64,000 nt of DNA from an uncultured Oscillospiraceae bacterium (GTDB lineage Bacteria; Bacillota; Clostridia; Oscillospirales; Ruminococcaceae). Where the stretch lies: the NCBI GenBank assembly GCA_934466455.1, contig CAKSLF010000008.1:17861-81860 (forward strand). Direction: 5' to 3'. Position 1 is the first letter of the stretch; the number at the start of each line of letters is the position of its first letter. Below are positions 16,363 through 25,014 of the stretch, piece after piece. The notes under the pieces are model-generated. The model was given only the letters and a program-made list of their open reading frames with translations, was not told the DNA's origin and did not search any database. Position numbers and translations under genes: made by a program.

Positions 16363-17762
16363 GCACGGAAAAATCAAAAGCCGACGCCGTGAGCACGAAA
16401 AAAGAGCTTCATCCGCTTGAACGGCGTGCAATGGAGCTTCTCCTTCGGGAAAATATGCTCAAAAAAGGCGGAAAGGTTGTTGCAGCCGTTTCCGGCGGAT
16501 GCGATTCAACGGCTTTGCTGCATATTTTGTGCGCCTTGAGCACGGAGCTTGATCTTGAGATAGTATGCGCCCATGTAAACCATAATCTGCGGGGAGAAGA
16601 AAGCGATTCCGATGAGAAATTTGTTCGGGATATGTGCAAAAAGCTTTGCGTGCCTTGCCTTGTTTATTCTGCACCCGTTGCGGAATACGCCCTTGAGCAC
16701 CGCTTGAGCACCGAGGAGGCGGGAAGAAAACTTCGCTATGATTTTTTTGAGCACTGTGCAAAAGAGCTTGGCGAAAACGCAAAAATCGCAACGGCGCATA
16801 CCCTTTCGGATTGCGCCGAAACCTTTATTTTTAATGCCACAAGGGGAACCGGGCTTGCCGGGCTTTGCGGAATACCGAAAAAAAGAGAAAATATAATCCG
16901 TCCGATAATCGAATTTACAAGGAGCGAGCTTGAGGACTACTGCCGCCAAAAAGAATTTTTTTTCGTTACGGACAGCACAAACCTTACCGACGAATATACC
17001 CGGAACAAAATCCGCCATAAGGTCGTTCCGGTTATGCGGGAGATAAATCCCGCTTTTGAGCGGTCGCTTCTCCGGCTGGAAAGCTCCCTTGCGGAAGCAA
17101 GGGATTATATCGCTTCTTCCGCCGCCGCAGCCCTAAAAAGCGCAGAGCGGGGCGGCGGGTATGATGCAGCCGTTCTTTCGGAGCTTGCTCCCGCAGTAAA
17201 GAGTGCGGCTGCCGCCGAAATTTTGTCGGAATATGGGTTTGAAGCGGACTTTGAAAGAATCCGCCGCCTTTGCGACGGATTTTGCGGCGGCGATTTTCAA
17301 TGGGAGCTTTCAAAAAACGAATATATTTGCAAAAAGGACGAAGTGATTTTCAAAAAAACAAAGCCGTCCGCCGCCGCCGTCATAGAAGAAACTCCCTTTG
17401 AAAAAGGAATTTTACGGCTTTCTGCCGAAAAAACTCTGTGGGTGGAGCTTTTGCCGCAGGAAATTTTCAAAAATTCATATAAAATTAAAAAATATTCATT
17501 AAAAAACGCCTTCGATTATGATACAATACAAGGCGTGGCGATTTTTCGCTCCAAAAAAGAGGGGGACAAAGCGGATATCCACGGCGGAACAAAGACCTTA
17601 AAAAAGCTTTTTAACGAGGAAAAAATTCCGCCGGAGCTTAGGCAAAGCGTAGCCGTCCTTGCGGATTCCGCCGGGGTTCTTTGGATAGAGGGGCTTGGCG
17701 CAAGCCGCCGGGCAAGAATAACGGAAAAAACAAAAACCGTCGCAGTAATAACGACGGAATAA
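16359..17762 (+). CDS. tilS: tRNA(Ile)-lysidine synthase
   Basis: Converts C34 of tRNA-Ile(CAU) to lysidine so that it reads AUA; essential. The 467 residues carry the N-type ATP pyrophosphatase loop VSGGCDSTALLH (about residue 48), HVNHNLRGEESD, the TAHTLSDCAET motif and TRNKIRHKVVP, followed by the C-terminal TilS domains ending in WIEGLGASRRARITEKT. The ATG overlaps the dnaB stop. The tilS-hpt-ftsH order is conserved across Firmicutes. Confidence 0.95.
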   Translation: MSTEKSKADAVSTKKELHPLERRAMELLLRENMLKKGGKVVAAVSGGCDSTALLHILCALSTELDLEIVCAHVNHNLRGEESDSDEKFVRDMCKKLCVPCLVYSAPVAEYALEHRLSTEEAGRKLRYDFFEHCAKELGENAKIATAHTLSDCAETFIFNATRGTGLAGLCGIPKKRENIIRPIIEFTRSELEDYCRQKEFFFVTDSTNLTDEYTRNKIRHKVVPVMREINPAFERSLLRLESSLAEARDYIASSAAAALKSAERGGGYDAAVLSELAPAVKSAAAAEILSEYGFEADFERIRRLCDGFCGGDFQWELSKNEYICKKDEVIFKKTKPSAAAVIEETPFEKGILRLSAEKTLWVELLPQEIFKNSYKIKKYSLKNAFDYDTIQGVAIFRSKKEGDKADIHGGTKTLKKLFNEEKIPPELRQSVAVLADSAGVLWIEGLGASRRARITEKTKTVAVITTE

Positions 17763-17772
17763 AAAAGTTATC

Positions 17773-17788
17773 TCATATTGGCATATGA
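17773..17788. repeat. Perfect inverted repeat upstream of hpt
   Basis: TCATAT-TGGC-ATATGA, 45 bases ahead of the hpt start. It could be a regulator-binding site or chance; no clear promoter hexamers accompany it. Confidence 0.35.
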
Positions 17789-17832
17789 TATATAAATAAA
17801 CAAAGATTTTTTATGCGGAGGAACTTTGTAAA

Positions 17833-18384
17833 ATGAAGTACAACATGAAGGATGACATCGAGGAAGTTTTGTTTTCCGAAAAGGAGCTGCAGGGTGCGGT
17901 AAAAAAACTCGGAAAGCGCATAAGCGCAGACTATGAGGGAAAAAATCTTATGCTTGTTGCGGTGCTCAAGGGTTCGGTTATTTTTATGGCGGACCTTATG
18001 CGTGCAATAACCATTCCGATTTCCATTGACTTTATGTCCGTTTCCAGCTACGGCGGCGGAGTAAAAAGCACCGGAATAGTAAAAATCATCAAGGATCTTG
18101 ATAACGATATTTCCGGCTATGATGTGCTTATTGTTGAGGATATTCTCGATTCCGGGCTTACCCTCTCCTATCTTACCAATGTACTTCGCCAAAGAAAGGT
18201 AAATTCAATAAAGATAGCTACACTGCTTGATAAGCCGGAACGCCGCCAGGTTGATATAAAGCCGGATTACGCCTGCTTTGTTGTGCCGGATAAATTCGTC
18301 GTCGGCTATGGTCTTGACTATGACCAAAAATACCGCAATCTGCCCTATATCGGCGTAGTAAAGCCGGAGGTTTATACAAAATAA
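17833..18384 (+). CDS. hpt: Hypoxanthine phosphoribosyltransferase
   Basis: Salvages hypoxanthine and guanine to IMP and GMP using PRPP. The 183 residues include the PRPP loop VLIVEDILDSGLTLSYL (about residues 97-113), the flexible-loop SYGGG segment (FMSVSSYGGGVKST) and the purine-binding end VVPDKFVVGYGLDY. A GCGGAGG ribosome site precedes the ATG. It lies between tilS and ftsH as in Bacillus. Confidence 0.95.
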   Translation: MKYNMKDDIEEVLFSEKELQGAVKKLGKRISADYEGKNLMLVAVLKGSVIFMADLMRAITIPISIDFMSVSSYGGGVKSTGIVKIIKDLDNDISGYDVLIVEDILDSGLTLSYLTNVLRQRKVNSIKIATLLDKPERRQVDIKPDYACFVVPDKFVVGYGLDYDQKYRNLPYIGVVKPEVYTK

Positions 18385-18447
18385 AGAAAATCCCGCCCGG
18401 TAGGGCGTGAATAATGAGCAAAAATCATTTTTTTCGGAGTTGATTAC

Positions 18448-20322
18448 TTGAAAAACAGAAAAACATTGAGCATCGTTACCTATATTGCGGGAATTGTTTT
18501 GCTTTTGTTTTTGACCTCGTTCCTTCTTGATATGAATAAGGAAGAGGTCACAAAGCTTAAGTATTACGAGGTTCTCGAAATGTTCGAGAACGATAAAATC
18601 GAAAGCTATACCCTCGATCTCGGAACGGGTGCGCTTACCGCACAGGTTAAGGGCGAAGAAAAAAAGCTTGAATACACCGTGCCGAATGTAAGCGTATTTC
18701 TTAACGACATCGACGGTATCCTTGAGAAAAAGGACGAAAGCCCCTCCGCAATGCAGCCGGACTATGTTCCGATAAAAGAAACCCCATGGTGGGTTTCCAT
18801 GCTGCCTACCCTGCTGCTTATTGCGGCAATGGCGGTGTTCTGGTTCTTTATGATGCGCCAGAACGGCGGTGCAGGCGGTGCAATGACCTTCGGCAAAGCA
18901 AATTACCGCACCGGCAAGGACGAAAAGCCGACAACCTTTGCCGATGTTGCGGGCTGTAAGGAAGAAAAAGAGGAGCTTGAAGAAATCGTTGATTTCCTTA
19001 AGCACCCGAACCAGTTCAACGCCCTCGGCGCAAAAATACCGAAAGGTGTTCTTCTTGTCGGTCAACCCGGTACAGGTAAAACTCTCCTTGCAAGAGCCGT
19101 TGCCGGTGAAGCGGGAGTTCCTTTCTTCTCAATCTCCGGTTCGGACTTTGTGGAGATGTTTGTCGGCGTCGGTGCTTCCCGAGTCCGCGACCTTTTCGGC
19201 GAAGCAAAAAAGAACGCCCCCTCCATTGTTTTTATTGATGAAATCGACGCCGTAGGACGCCACAGAGGCGCAGGCCTCGGCGGCGGACATGATGAAAGAG
19301 AGCAGACCCTTAACCAGCTGCTTGTAGAGATGGACGGCTTTGGCAACAATACCGGCATAATCGTTATGGCTGCAACAAACCGTCCGGATATTCTTGACCC
19401 GGCTTTGCTGCGTCCCGGTCGTTTTGACCGCCAGATAACGATAGGCGCACCGGATATTGAAGGGCGTGAAGCCATTCTTAAAATACACACGAAAAACAAG
19501 CCGCTTGCGCCGGATGTTGACCTTTCCGTAATCGCAAAATCAACGGCGGGCTTTACCGGTGCGGAGCTTGAAAACCTTGTGAACGAAGCAGCCCTTCTTG
19601 CGGCACGCCGCAAAAAGCACGCAATCACCATGATGGAGATTGAGGAAGCAACAATAAAGGTTGTTGCCGGTCCGGAAAAACGCTCCCATAAAACAAGCGA
19701 AAAGGACCGCCGCCTTACTTCGTACCACGAGGCGGGTCATGCCGTTGTAACCTATTTCTGCCCAACTCAGGACCCGGTACACGAGATTTCCACGATTCCG
19801 AGAGGGTATGCCGGCGGCTATACCATGAGCCTGCCAAGCGAGGACAGAAACTATGTTACAAAGCGGTATATGGAGGAGGAGCTTTGCACCCTCCTTGGCG
19901 GAAGAGTTGCCGAAAAAATCGTCCTCGGTGATATTTCAACCGGTGCTTCCAATGATATCGAGCGTGCAACAAGCATTGCCCGCAATATGGTAATGCGCTA
20001 CGGCTTCAGCGAAAAGCTTGGTCCAATGGTTTACGGAAGCGACGAAAACGAAATTTTCCTCGGAAGAGATATTTCCCAGGGCAGACATTATTCCGATGAG
20101 GTCGCCTCCGATATCGATGCGGAAATCCGCCTTTTCATCGACAACGCCTACGACCGTGCAATGTCCATTTTGACGGAGCACAGGGATAAGCTGGACGCCG
20201 TTGCCGCAGTGCTTCTTGAAAAAGAAAAAGTGACCGGCGAGGAATTCAAAAATATTATGTCCGGAGGCGGGGAAGCTCCTGCGGAGCCTTCGCCCGAAGA
20301 AGAAAACAAAACCGAAGAATAA
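18448..20322 (+). CDS. ftsH: ATP-dependent zinc metalloprotease FtsH
   Basis: Membrane AAA+ protease for quality control and turnover of short-lived proteins. In 624 residues: an N-terminal membrane span (7-27), a periplasmic-type domain, a second span (about 112-134), and the AAA core with Walker A VGQPGTGKT (near residue 205), Walker B IVFIDEIDAVG and SRH ATNRPDILDPALLRPGRFD. The zinc site HEAGH (near residue 430) comes next, followed by an acidic tail. The start is TTG, 8 bases after CGGAG, with no in-frame ATG fitting better. Confidence 0.96.
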   Translation: MKNRKTLSIVTYIAGIVLLLFLTSFLLDMNKEEVTKLKYYEVLEMFENDKIESYTLDLGTGALTAQVKGEEKKLEYTVPNVSVFLNDIDGILEKKDESPSAMQPDYVPIKETPWWVSMLPTLLLIAAMAVFWFFMMRQNGGAGGAMTFGKANYRTGKDEKPTTFADVAGCKEEKEELEEIVDFLKHPNQFNALGAKIPKGVLLVGQPGTGKTLLARAVAGEAGVPFFSISGSDFVEMFVGVGASRVRDLFGEAKKNAPSIVFIDEIDAVGRHRGAGLGGGHDEREQTLNQLLVEMDGFGNNTGIIVMAATNRPDILDPALLRPGRFDRQITIGAPDIEGREAILKIHTKNKPLAPDVDLSVIAKSTAGFTGAELENLVNEAALLAARRKKHAITMMEIEEATIKVVAGPEKRSHKTSEKDRRLTSYHEAGHAVVTYFCPTQDPVHEISTIPRGYAGGYTMSLPSEDRNYVTKRYMEEELCTLLGGRVAEKIVLGDISTGASNDIERATSIARNMVMRYGFSEKLGPMVYGSDENEIFLGRDISQGRHYSDEVASDIDAEIRLFIDNAYDRAMSILTEHRDKLDAVAAVLLEKEKVTGEEFKNIMSGGGEAPAEPSPEEENKTEE

Positions 20323-20338
20323 ACACAGGCGAAAAAAA

Positions 20339-20371
20339 GCAGCCTTTCCCAAAAAGGGAAAGGCTGCTTTT
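20339..20371. terminator. Bidirectional terminator between ftsH and the U32 gene
   Basis: GCAGCCTTTCCC / GGGAAAGGCTGC stem with loop AAAAA, T-run on the plus side and T-rich rc of the A-run on the minus side. It serves converging ftsH and the U32 peptidase-family gene. Confidence 0.85.
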
Positions 20372-20381
20372 GCGTTTATTA

Positions 20382-21578
20382 TCAATCTTCTATGCGCAGG
20401 CGAAGAATATCGCCGGCTTCCAAAGGAACGGGGCAGGGGATTTTGAGCACCTGCTGAATAAGCTTTGCGCTTTCGAGAAGATTTCCCTCCTCGTCACGAA
20501 TTTCCGAAACCGTAAATTTTTTGCCGGTGCTCAAGGGCGAGATTATCTCAAGCTCATCTCCGGGGCGGAAGTTGTTCCGCTGCTCAATGGTTGCGGTTCC
20601 GTCCGCATAGCCGAGCACGATTCCGGCAAATTTGCATTTTTGAATATATGCGCCGGAATTTCCGTGGCTGTGAACCATTTCTCCGAAATAGAATGCGCTG
20701 GAATAGGGGCGGTGGCTGCAACTGTCAAGCTCCCGCATGATCACATCAAGGGGCAGGTCGCCGTCGATGGCATGGCGGTATGCGTTTACAACCGTTGCAA
20801 CATAAAAAGGGGTTTTCATCCTGCCCTCGATTTTGAAGGAGGCAACGCCCGCCTCGATAAGCTTGTCGAGAAACGGTGCGGCGCACATATCGTAGGAGCT
20901 GAGGATTGCCATGCCTTTTTCGTCCTCTATAACAGGAAAAAATTCTCCCGGTCTTTTCTGTTCCATAAGGTGATAGTTCCAACGGCAGGGCTGGGCGCAG
21001 CCGCCCCGGTTTCCGCTTCTTCCGGTAAGGAAGGAGGAAATCATACACCTTCCCGAATAGGACATACACATTGCGCCGTGAATAAACGCCTCTATTTCCA
21101 TATCCTCGGGAACACGGCGGCGCAGCTCCCTTATTTCCTCAAGGGTCATTTCCCTTGCAAGAACTACCCTTTCCGCCCCCATGGAGCGGTAAACAAGGGC
21201 GGAGCGAAAATTTGTGCAGTTTGCCTGGGTGCTCACATGAATGGGAAGCTCCGGTGCAGCCTCGTGTATTGCGGAAATAAGCCCAAGGTCGGAAACGATT
21301 ACTGCGTCAACCCCGCTTTTTTGAAGAAAGCGGGCGTATTCTTCGGCGGCGTCTATCTCTTCGTTTTTGGCAAAGCAGTTTACCGTAACATAAAGCTTTA
21401 CCCCATGGGCATGGGTATAGGCCGCCGCCTCCTCAACGCCCTCTTTTGTAAATCCTACGGAATCCGCCCTAAGCTGGAGCATCGGACCTCCGATATATAC
21501 TGCGTCTGCGCCGAAGCGCACGGCGGTTTTAAGACATTCCATATCCCCCGCAGGGGCAAGAAGCTCGGGTTTTGCCAT
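20382..21578 (-). CDS. U32 peptidase-family protein (RlhA/TrhP-like RNA hydroxylation factor)
   Basis: The 398 residues match family U32, whose studied members (E. coli RlhA and TrhP, Bacillus TrhP) are needed for prephenate-dependent hydroxylation of tRNA uridine-34 or 23S rRNA cytidine rather than proteolysis. Seen: MAKPELLAPAGDMECLKTA, ADAVYIGG, VSTQANCTN, EAFIHGAMCMSYSGRCMISS and GNRGGCAQPCRW, with the cluster of conserved Cys. The start at 21578 has AAAGGAGG; the frame is open upstream but unsupported. Which RNA is its substrate cannot be told from sequence alone. Confidence 0.88.
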   Translation of the reverse strand: MAKPELLAPAGDMECLKTAVRFGADAVYIGGPMLQLRADSVGFTKEGVEEAAAYTHAHGVKLYVTVNCFAKNEEIDAAEEYARFLQKSGVDAVIVSDLGLISAIHEAAPELPIHVSTQANCTNFRSALVYRSMGAERVVLAREMTLEEIRELRRRVPEDMEIEAFIHGAMCMSYSGRCMISSFLTGRSGNRGGCAQPCRWNYHLMEQKRPGEFFPVIEDEKGMAILSSYDMCAAPFLDKLIEAGVASFKIEGRMKTPFYVATVVNAYRHAIDGDLPLDVIMRELDSCSHRPYSSAFYFGEMVHSHGNSGAYIQKCKFAGIVLGYADGTATIEQRNNFRPGDELEIISPLSTGKKFTVSEIRDEEGNLLESAKLIQQVLKIPCPVPLEAGDILRLRIED

Positions 21579-21698
21579 AGCAAAGCCTCCTTTGTTATAT
21601 AAACTGCATTGAGTTGCTTTTTTTGTAAAGCGCAGGCAAAAAAACGCCGGGCTTCCTACGGTTCCCGCAGCCTTGGCGGCAGGAACACTCATATTGAG

Positions 21699-21727
21699 AT
21701 TATAGCATAAACCGCAGCAAAGCTCAA
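21699..21727 (-). promoter_or_regulatory. Sigma-A promoter for the U32 gene
   Basis: Minus strand TTGAGC, 17-base spacer, TATAAT, about 115 bases before the start codon. Confidence 0.65.
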
Positions 21728-21737
21728 GCAAAACAAC

Positions 21738-21772
21738 AAAAGTGCAAAAGGCTATCCGCCCCTCGCACTTTT
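21738..21772 (-). terminator. Terminator after the WYL regulator
   Basis: Minus strand AAAAGTGC / GCACTTTT stem with a loop of about 19 bases followed by GTTGTTTTGC, directly behind the stop of the WYL gene. Confidence 0.6.
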
Positions 21773-21776
21773 GTCA

Positions 21777-22736
21777 TCAGCAAAATTTTCCAATGAGCTC
21801 GTTAAATTTTTCTACCGCATAGGGCGGAGAAATTATACGCATTTTTCCGCCGGAGGCAAAAACCCAGCCGAAAAACACATCGCTTAACGAAACGGTGGTG
21901 CGAACGATAAAATGCTCTTCGTCTGAAACCTCGGTGTGTACCTTTTCTCCAAAGCGGTCGATAATGCTGTTCATAAGACCGTTTTCACAAAGCAGGGTTA
22001 TTTCGTATTCGGGGCCCTTATACATGGAAAACACGCCGGAATGATAGCTTTCCGGGCGGTAGCCCGCCGGTTTTTTTCTTGCGGAAAGCCTGCTTATCTC
22101 AAGGTCGGCAACCCTGTCCGTGCGAAAAATTTTTACCTTTCCGTCCTTGTCGTCAAGGGCGGTAAAATAATAGCGGTCGTTGCTCCAAATCATATCGAGA
22201 GGCGTAACGGTATAAAGCTGCCCGTTGTGGCGGTGAACCTTTTTCTTTTCCTCGGTATAGTCAAAATAGTGAAATTCCACCCGCTTTTTCTCCGCAATGG
22301 AGGAAAAAATCTTATCCACAATAATCATTATGCGCTCGTTATCCGTTTTTACCCTTTGGTCAACATAAAGCTGGCGGCGCAAAAGATTTTTTTGCCCCGG
22401 ATTTACAAAAACCGCAAGCTTCCGGATAAGGTTGCGGCTTTTTGCCTTTGTTACGGAGCGGGAGGACTGTATCGCATCTATAAGCAGCTTCAGCTCGGCG
22501 GTATCAAAGTGGCGGGAGGCAACAAAATACCGGTTTTGCGTTTTTCTGTCGCAAACAATATCGACCCCAAGCTCGCAAAGCTGGTCTATGTCCTTTTTTA
22601 TGGGGCGGGGGTCGGGCTTCGGAAAGCCGCACTCCATAAGAAAAGCATTTATATCCGCAAGGGTTGCGGGGTTTGCTTCATCGGTATTTTCCCAAAGATA
22701 CTTCAAAACAAGAAGTATGCGGCTTTGAAGTGCCAT
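21777..22736 (-). CDS. WYL-domain transcriptional regulator
   Basis: A 319-residue regulator with an N-terminal helix-turn-helix region (MALQSRILLVLKYLWENTDE, then RPIKKDIDQLCELGVDI) and a WYL domain (about 140-230: VEFHYFDYTEEKKKVHRHNG, YTVTPLDMIWSNDRYYFTAL, IFRTDRVADLEIS). A WCX-type C-terminal extension follows. WYL domains sense ligands, often nucleic-acid derived, in stress and defence regulators. The ATG at 22736 is 9 bases from GGAG; a GTG three codons earlier is less well placed. It has its own consensus promoter and no defence genes nearby. Confidence 0.88.
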   Translation of the reverse strand: MALQSRILLVLKYLWENTDEANPATLADINAFLMECGFPKPDPRPIKKDIDQLCELGVDIVCDRKTQNRYFVASRHFDTAELKLLIDAIQSSRSVTKAKSRNLIRKLAVFVNPGQKNLLRRQLYVDQRVKTDNERIMIIVDKIFSSIAEKKRVEFHYFDYTEEKKKVHRHNGQLYTVTPLDMIWSNDRYYFTALDDKDGKVKIFRTDRVADLEISRLSARKKPAGYRPESYHSGVFSMYKGPEYEITLLCENGLMNSIIDRFGEKVHTEVSDEEHFIVRTTVSLSDVFFGWVFASGGKMRIISPPYAVEKFNELIGKFC

Positions 22737-22772
22737 AATTTCCACTCCGTTCCCAAAAATTTTCTTTGTTGT

Positions 22773-22801
22773 ATTATAGCACCGAAAGCGGGAATTTTCA
22801 A
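22773..22801 (-). promoter_or_regulatory. Sigma-A promoter for the WYL regulator
   Basis: Minus strand TTGAAA, 17-base spacer, TATAAT, 37 bases before the start codon. Confidence 0.8.
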
Positions 22802-23211
22802 TAAGATTAACGGATACAGGTGTGCATTTGGGTGCTTACCTTATCAAAAATTTTTGTGGAAAAGGGATTTTTTGTGTGATACAATGATTACAAAAGAAAA
22901 GCTTCTTTTTGCGGGGGCTGCGGCGCATAGGGAAAGGAAAAAAAGACTTTGCGCTTATTGTCGGGAGATAAATTCTCCGCCGCCGCAGCTTTTGAAAAGC
23001 ATTTCTTTGCAGGGGCTTTTTTCTCTATCAATTTCTCTGTTTTTCTTGGGAACTCCTTTTAATTTGTTTGATGAATTTTCTTAAGCGTTATCTCTTTTCT
23101 TTTTCCCCTGCAAAGCTTTGCCCGGCGGAGGACCGATAAAAAACAACAGCGGCTTTTTTTGGTCCCCCGTCGATTTTTATAGCCGTAAGCTCTAAAATAC
23201 GGAGAGATTTT
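22802..23211. other. Intergenic stretch, no clear gene
   Basis: About 410 bases without a supportable gene. A 66-codon frame opens at ATG 22884 (MITKEKLLFAGAAAHRERKK, one hydrophobic stretch) but has no ribosome site. The right end carries the GGAGA site of the 23212 gene. No terminator or riboswitch pattern was recognised. Confidence 0.4.
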
Positions 23212-23601
23212 TTGGCGGTATATTTTGACAGCAACCCGCATTGCACCGAAGCCGTACAAATATCCGGCTTTTCCGGCGGCGCACGAAAGATATGGGTGAC
23301 ATACAGCCAATGGCTTAGCCCAATAACCGTCGGCGAGGGCGAAAAATCGCCGAATCTGCCGCCGGAGATAGCCGAGCGTATCAATAAATATAGGGAATAT
23401 GCGCATAGCCTTAAATTCAACCCGATTTACTATGTAAAGTACCCTTCAATAAAATTCATCTACAAAAACGCCGTTTATGAGCTTACGGCGTCCGCCATCG
23501 GAGTAAATAACGAGCGTTTTGAAGAAGCCTCCGGTTATATCGAAAAGGATTTGAGGGAAATGGGCGCAGACTATACTTCATATATGGGTATGATAGACTG
23601 A
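23212..23601 (+). CDS. Hypothetical protein, 129 residues
   Basis: I do not recognise this protein. It reads MAVYFDSNPHCTEAVQISGF, then GGARKIWVTYSQWLSPITVG, NLPPEIAERINKYREYAHS, and ends in AIGVNNERFEEASGYIEKDL. There is no signal peptide or membrane span; composition and codon use resemble neighbouring genes. The start is TTG with GGAGA 6-7 bases upstream. It stands alone between a regulator on the other strand and the lysine riboswitch. Coding is supported mainly by the ribosome site and the protein-like sequence. Confidence 0.55.
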   Translation: MAVYFDSNPHCTEAVQISGFSGGARKIWVTYSQWLSPITVGEGEKSPNLPPEIAERINKYREYAHSLKFNPIYYVKYPSIKFIYKNAVYELTASAIGVNNERFEEASGYIEKDLREMGADYTSYMGMID

Positions 23602-23646
23602 TTTTCTGCTTATTTTGATTTTCACAAAAATTTTTGCAAAAAGCGG

Positions 23647-23675
23647 TTGACATTCTGTTTGCGCTTTGATATAAT
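23647..23675 (+). promoter_or_regulatory. Consensus sigma-A promoter of the lysine riboswitch operon
   Basis: TTGACA, 17-base spacer, TATAAT. The start near 23682 gives a leader of about 390 bases before the first gene. Confidence 0.9.
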
Positions 23676-23756
23676 CACTTGTATAGTCATTCAAAAAGGG
23701 CGAATGATTATGCAAAAAACTGAATACTGAAAAATTGTTTTTGGCTTTGCCATAAA

Positions 23757-23931
23757 CAATGGTAGAGGCGCAAGGCTCATAAGTAGCCCGTGATATTTTA
23801 TGGAAAAGCGGTTTTCCGTCCCGGGCAAAAGGGTGTCCTTGCCGAAGCTTTTGTAAACGCCGCCTGTTTGCATTTGCTGGGGCGCAGGAGAATATCCTGC
23901 GGACTGTCACTTCGGTGGAGAGCTATCATTG
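23757..23931 (+). promoter_or_regulatory. Lysine riboswitch (L-box) aptamer
   Basis: The leader carries the conserved L-box pieces in order: GGTAGAGGCGCAAG near the 5' end, AGTAG, CTTGCCGAAGC, GCTGGGG, GCGGACTGTCAC and GGTGGAGAGCTATC. The P1 helix pairs CAATGGTAG (23757-23765) with CTATCATTG (23923-23931). The expression platform is the terminator at 23984-24021. Known L-boxes repress lysine synthesis or uptake when lysine is bound, so the downstream ABC importer is most likely for lysine. Confidence 0.93.
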
Positions 23932-23983
23932 GTTTAAGCAGGGGCGTTTTTCCGCCTTTGCAAAACATTTATTTTGTAATGTT

Positions 23984-24021
23984 ACCATGAATCTTCATCC
24001 GAAAGTATTCATGGTTTTTTT
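23984..24021 (+). terminator. Riboswitch-controlled terminator
   Basis: ACCATGAAT / ATTCATGGT stem followed by TTTTTTT, 50 bases before the first transporter gene: the expression platform of the lysine riboswitch. Confidence 0.85.
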
Positions 24022-24070
24022 GTTGTAAAAAATAAAAACCTGAATTATTTTTGGAAAGAAGGAATCTTTA

Positions 24071-24895
24071 ATGAAAAAAATTATCGCCTTTATGCTTGCC
24101 GCACTGATGTGCCTTTCCTTTGCCGCCTGCGGTAAGGAGGAAAACGAAAATGTTCTTCGTGTTGCAATGGAGTGCTCCTATGCTCCGTATAACTGGAGCC
24201 AGGCAACGGACGAAAACGGCGCAGTAAAAATCTCCGGCAGCAACAGCTATGCCTACGGCTATGATGTTATGATGGCAAAGCTTATTGCCGAAAGTATGGG
24301 CAAGGAGCTTGAGATAGTAAAGCTTGATTGGGAATCCCTTGTGCTTGCGGTAAAGTCCGGCGATGTTGATATGGCGATTGCCGGTCAGTCCATTACCGCA
24401 GAAAGACAGGAGCAGGTTGATTTTTCCGTTCCGTATTATTATGCAACAATAGTCACGCTTACAAAAAAGGACAGCCCCTATGCCGGAGCAAAGGGCGTTT
24501 CCGACCTTGCAGGCGGAACCTGCACCTCCCAGCTTAACACGATTTGGTATGATGTCTGCCTTCCCCAGATAAAGGACGCAAATATCCTTACCGCACAGGA
24601 AACTGCCCCCGCAATGCTTGTTGCTCTCGAATCCGGCGCAGTTGACTATATAGTGACCGATAAGCCCACAGCAACCGCCGCACTTATGGCATACGGCGAC
24701 CTTGTAATGCTTGATTTTGCCGAAAGCGGCGACGATTTTGCCGTTTCCGATGAAGATATAAACATCGGTATTTCGATCCGCAAGGGAAACACCGAGCTTC
24801 TTGATGCAGTAAATGCGGTTCTTTCAAAAATGACCGCCGAGGACTATGAGCGTATGATGGACGAGGCAATCTCCGTCCAGCCCCTCAGCGAATAA
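24071..24895 (+). CDS. Lysine-type ABC transporter substrate-binding lipoprotein
   Basis: A 274-residue solute-binding protein of family 3 (polar amino acids). The signal peptide ends in the lipobox LSFAAC (Cys20), giving a membrane-tethered receptor. Binding-fold motifs are AYGYDVMMAKLIAESMGKEL, GDVDMAIAGQSITAERQEQV, DFSVPYYYA and VDYIVTDKPTATAAL. It has GAAGGAA before the ATG. The lysine riboswitch upstream, together with the downstream permease and ATPase genes, makes lysine the likely ligand; the family alone would only say polar amino acid. Confidence 0.92.
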   Translation: MKKIIAFMLAALMCLSFAACGKEENENVLRVAMECSYAPYNWSQATDENGAVKISGSNSYAYGYDVMMAKLIAESMGKELEIVKLDWESLVLAVKSGDVDMAIAGQSITAERQEQVDFSVPYYYATIVTLTKKDSPYAGAKGVSDLAGGTCTSQLNTIWYDVCLPQIKDANILTAQETAPAMLVALESGAVDYIVTDKPTATAALMAYGDLVMLDFAESGDDFAVSDEDINIGISIRKGNTELLDAVNAVLSKMTAEDYERMMDEAISVQPLSE

Positions 24896-25014
24896 GCGTA
24901 TTTTTCTGCGGCAGGGCTTTGAGCACGAGGAACAGCCCGCTTGAGCACGGAGAAGAGGGAAGCTTGAGCACCGTGCTCAGGCTTCCGAAGAACATATCTA
25001 TTTAGGAGAAAGCT
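24896..25014. repeat. Cluster of TTGAGCAC octamers between transporter genes
   Basis: Four copies of the octamer or its near-complement at 24919, 24941, 24964 and 24973 (the last GTGCTCAG), in a 119-base gap inside the operon. The last two form a near-palindrome around one base. See the finding on this motif. The ribosome site of the permease (TTTAGGAG) lies at the right end. Confidence 0.6.
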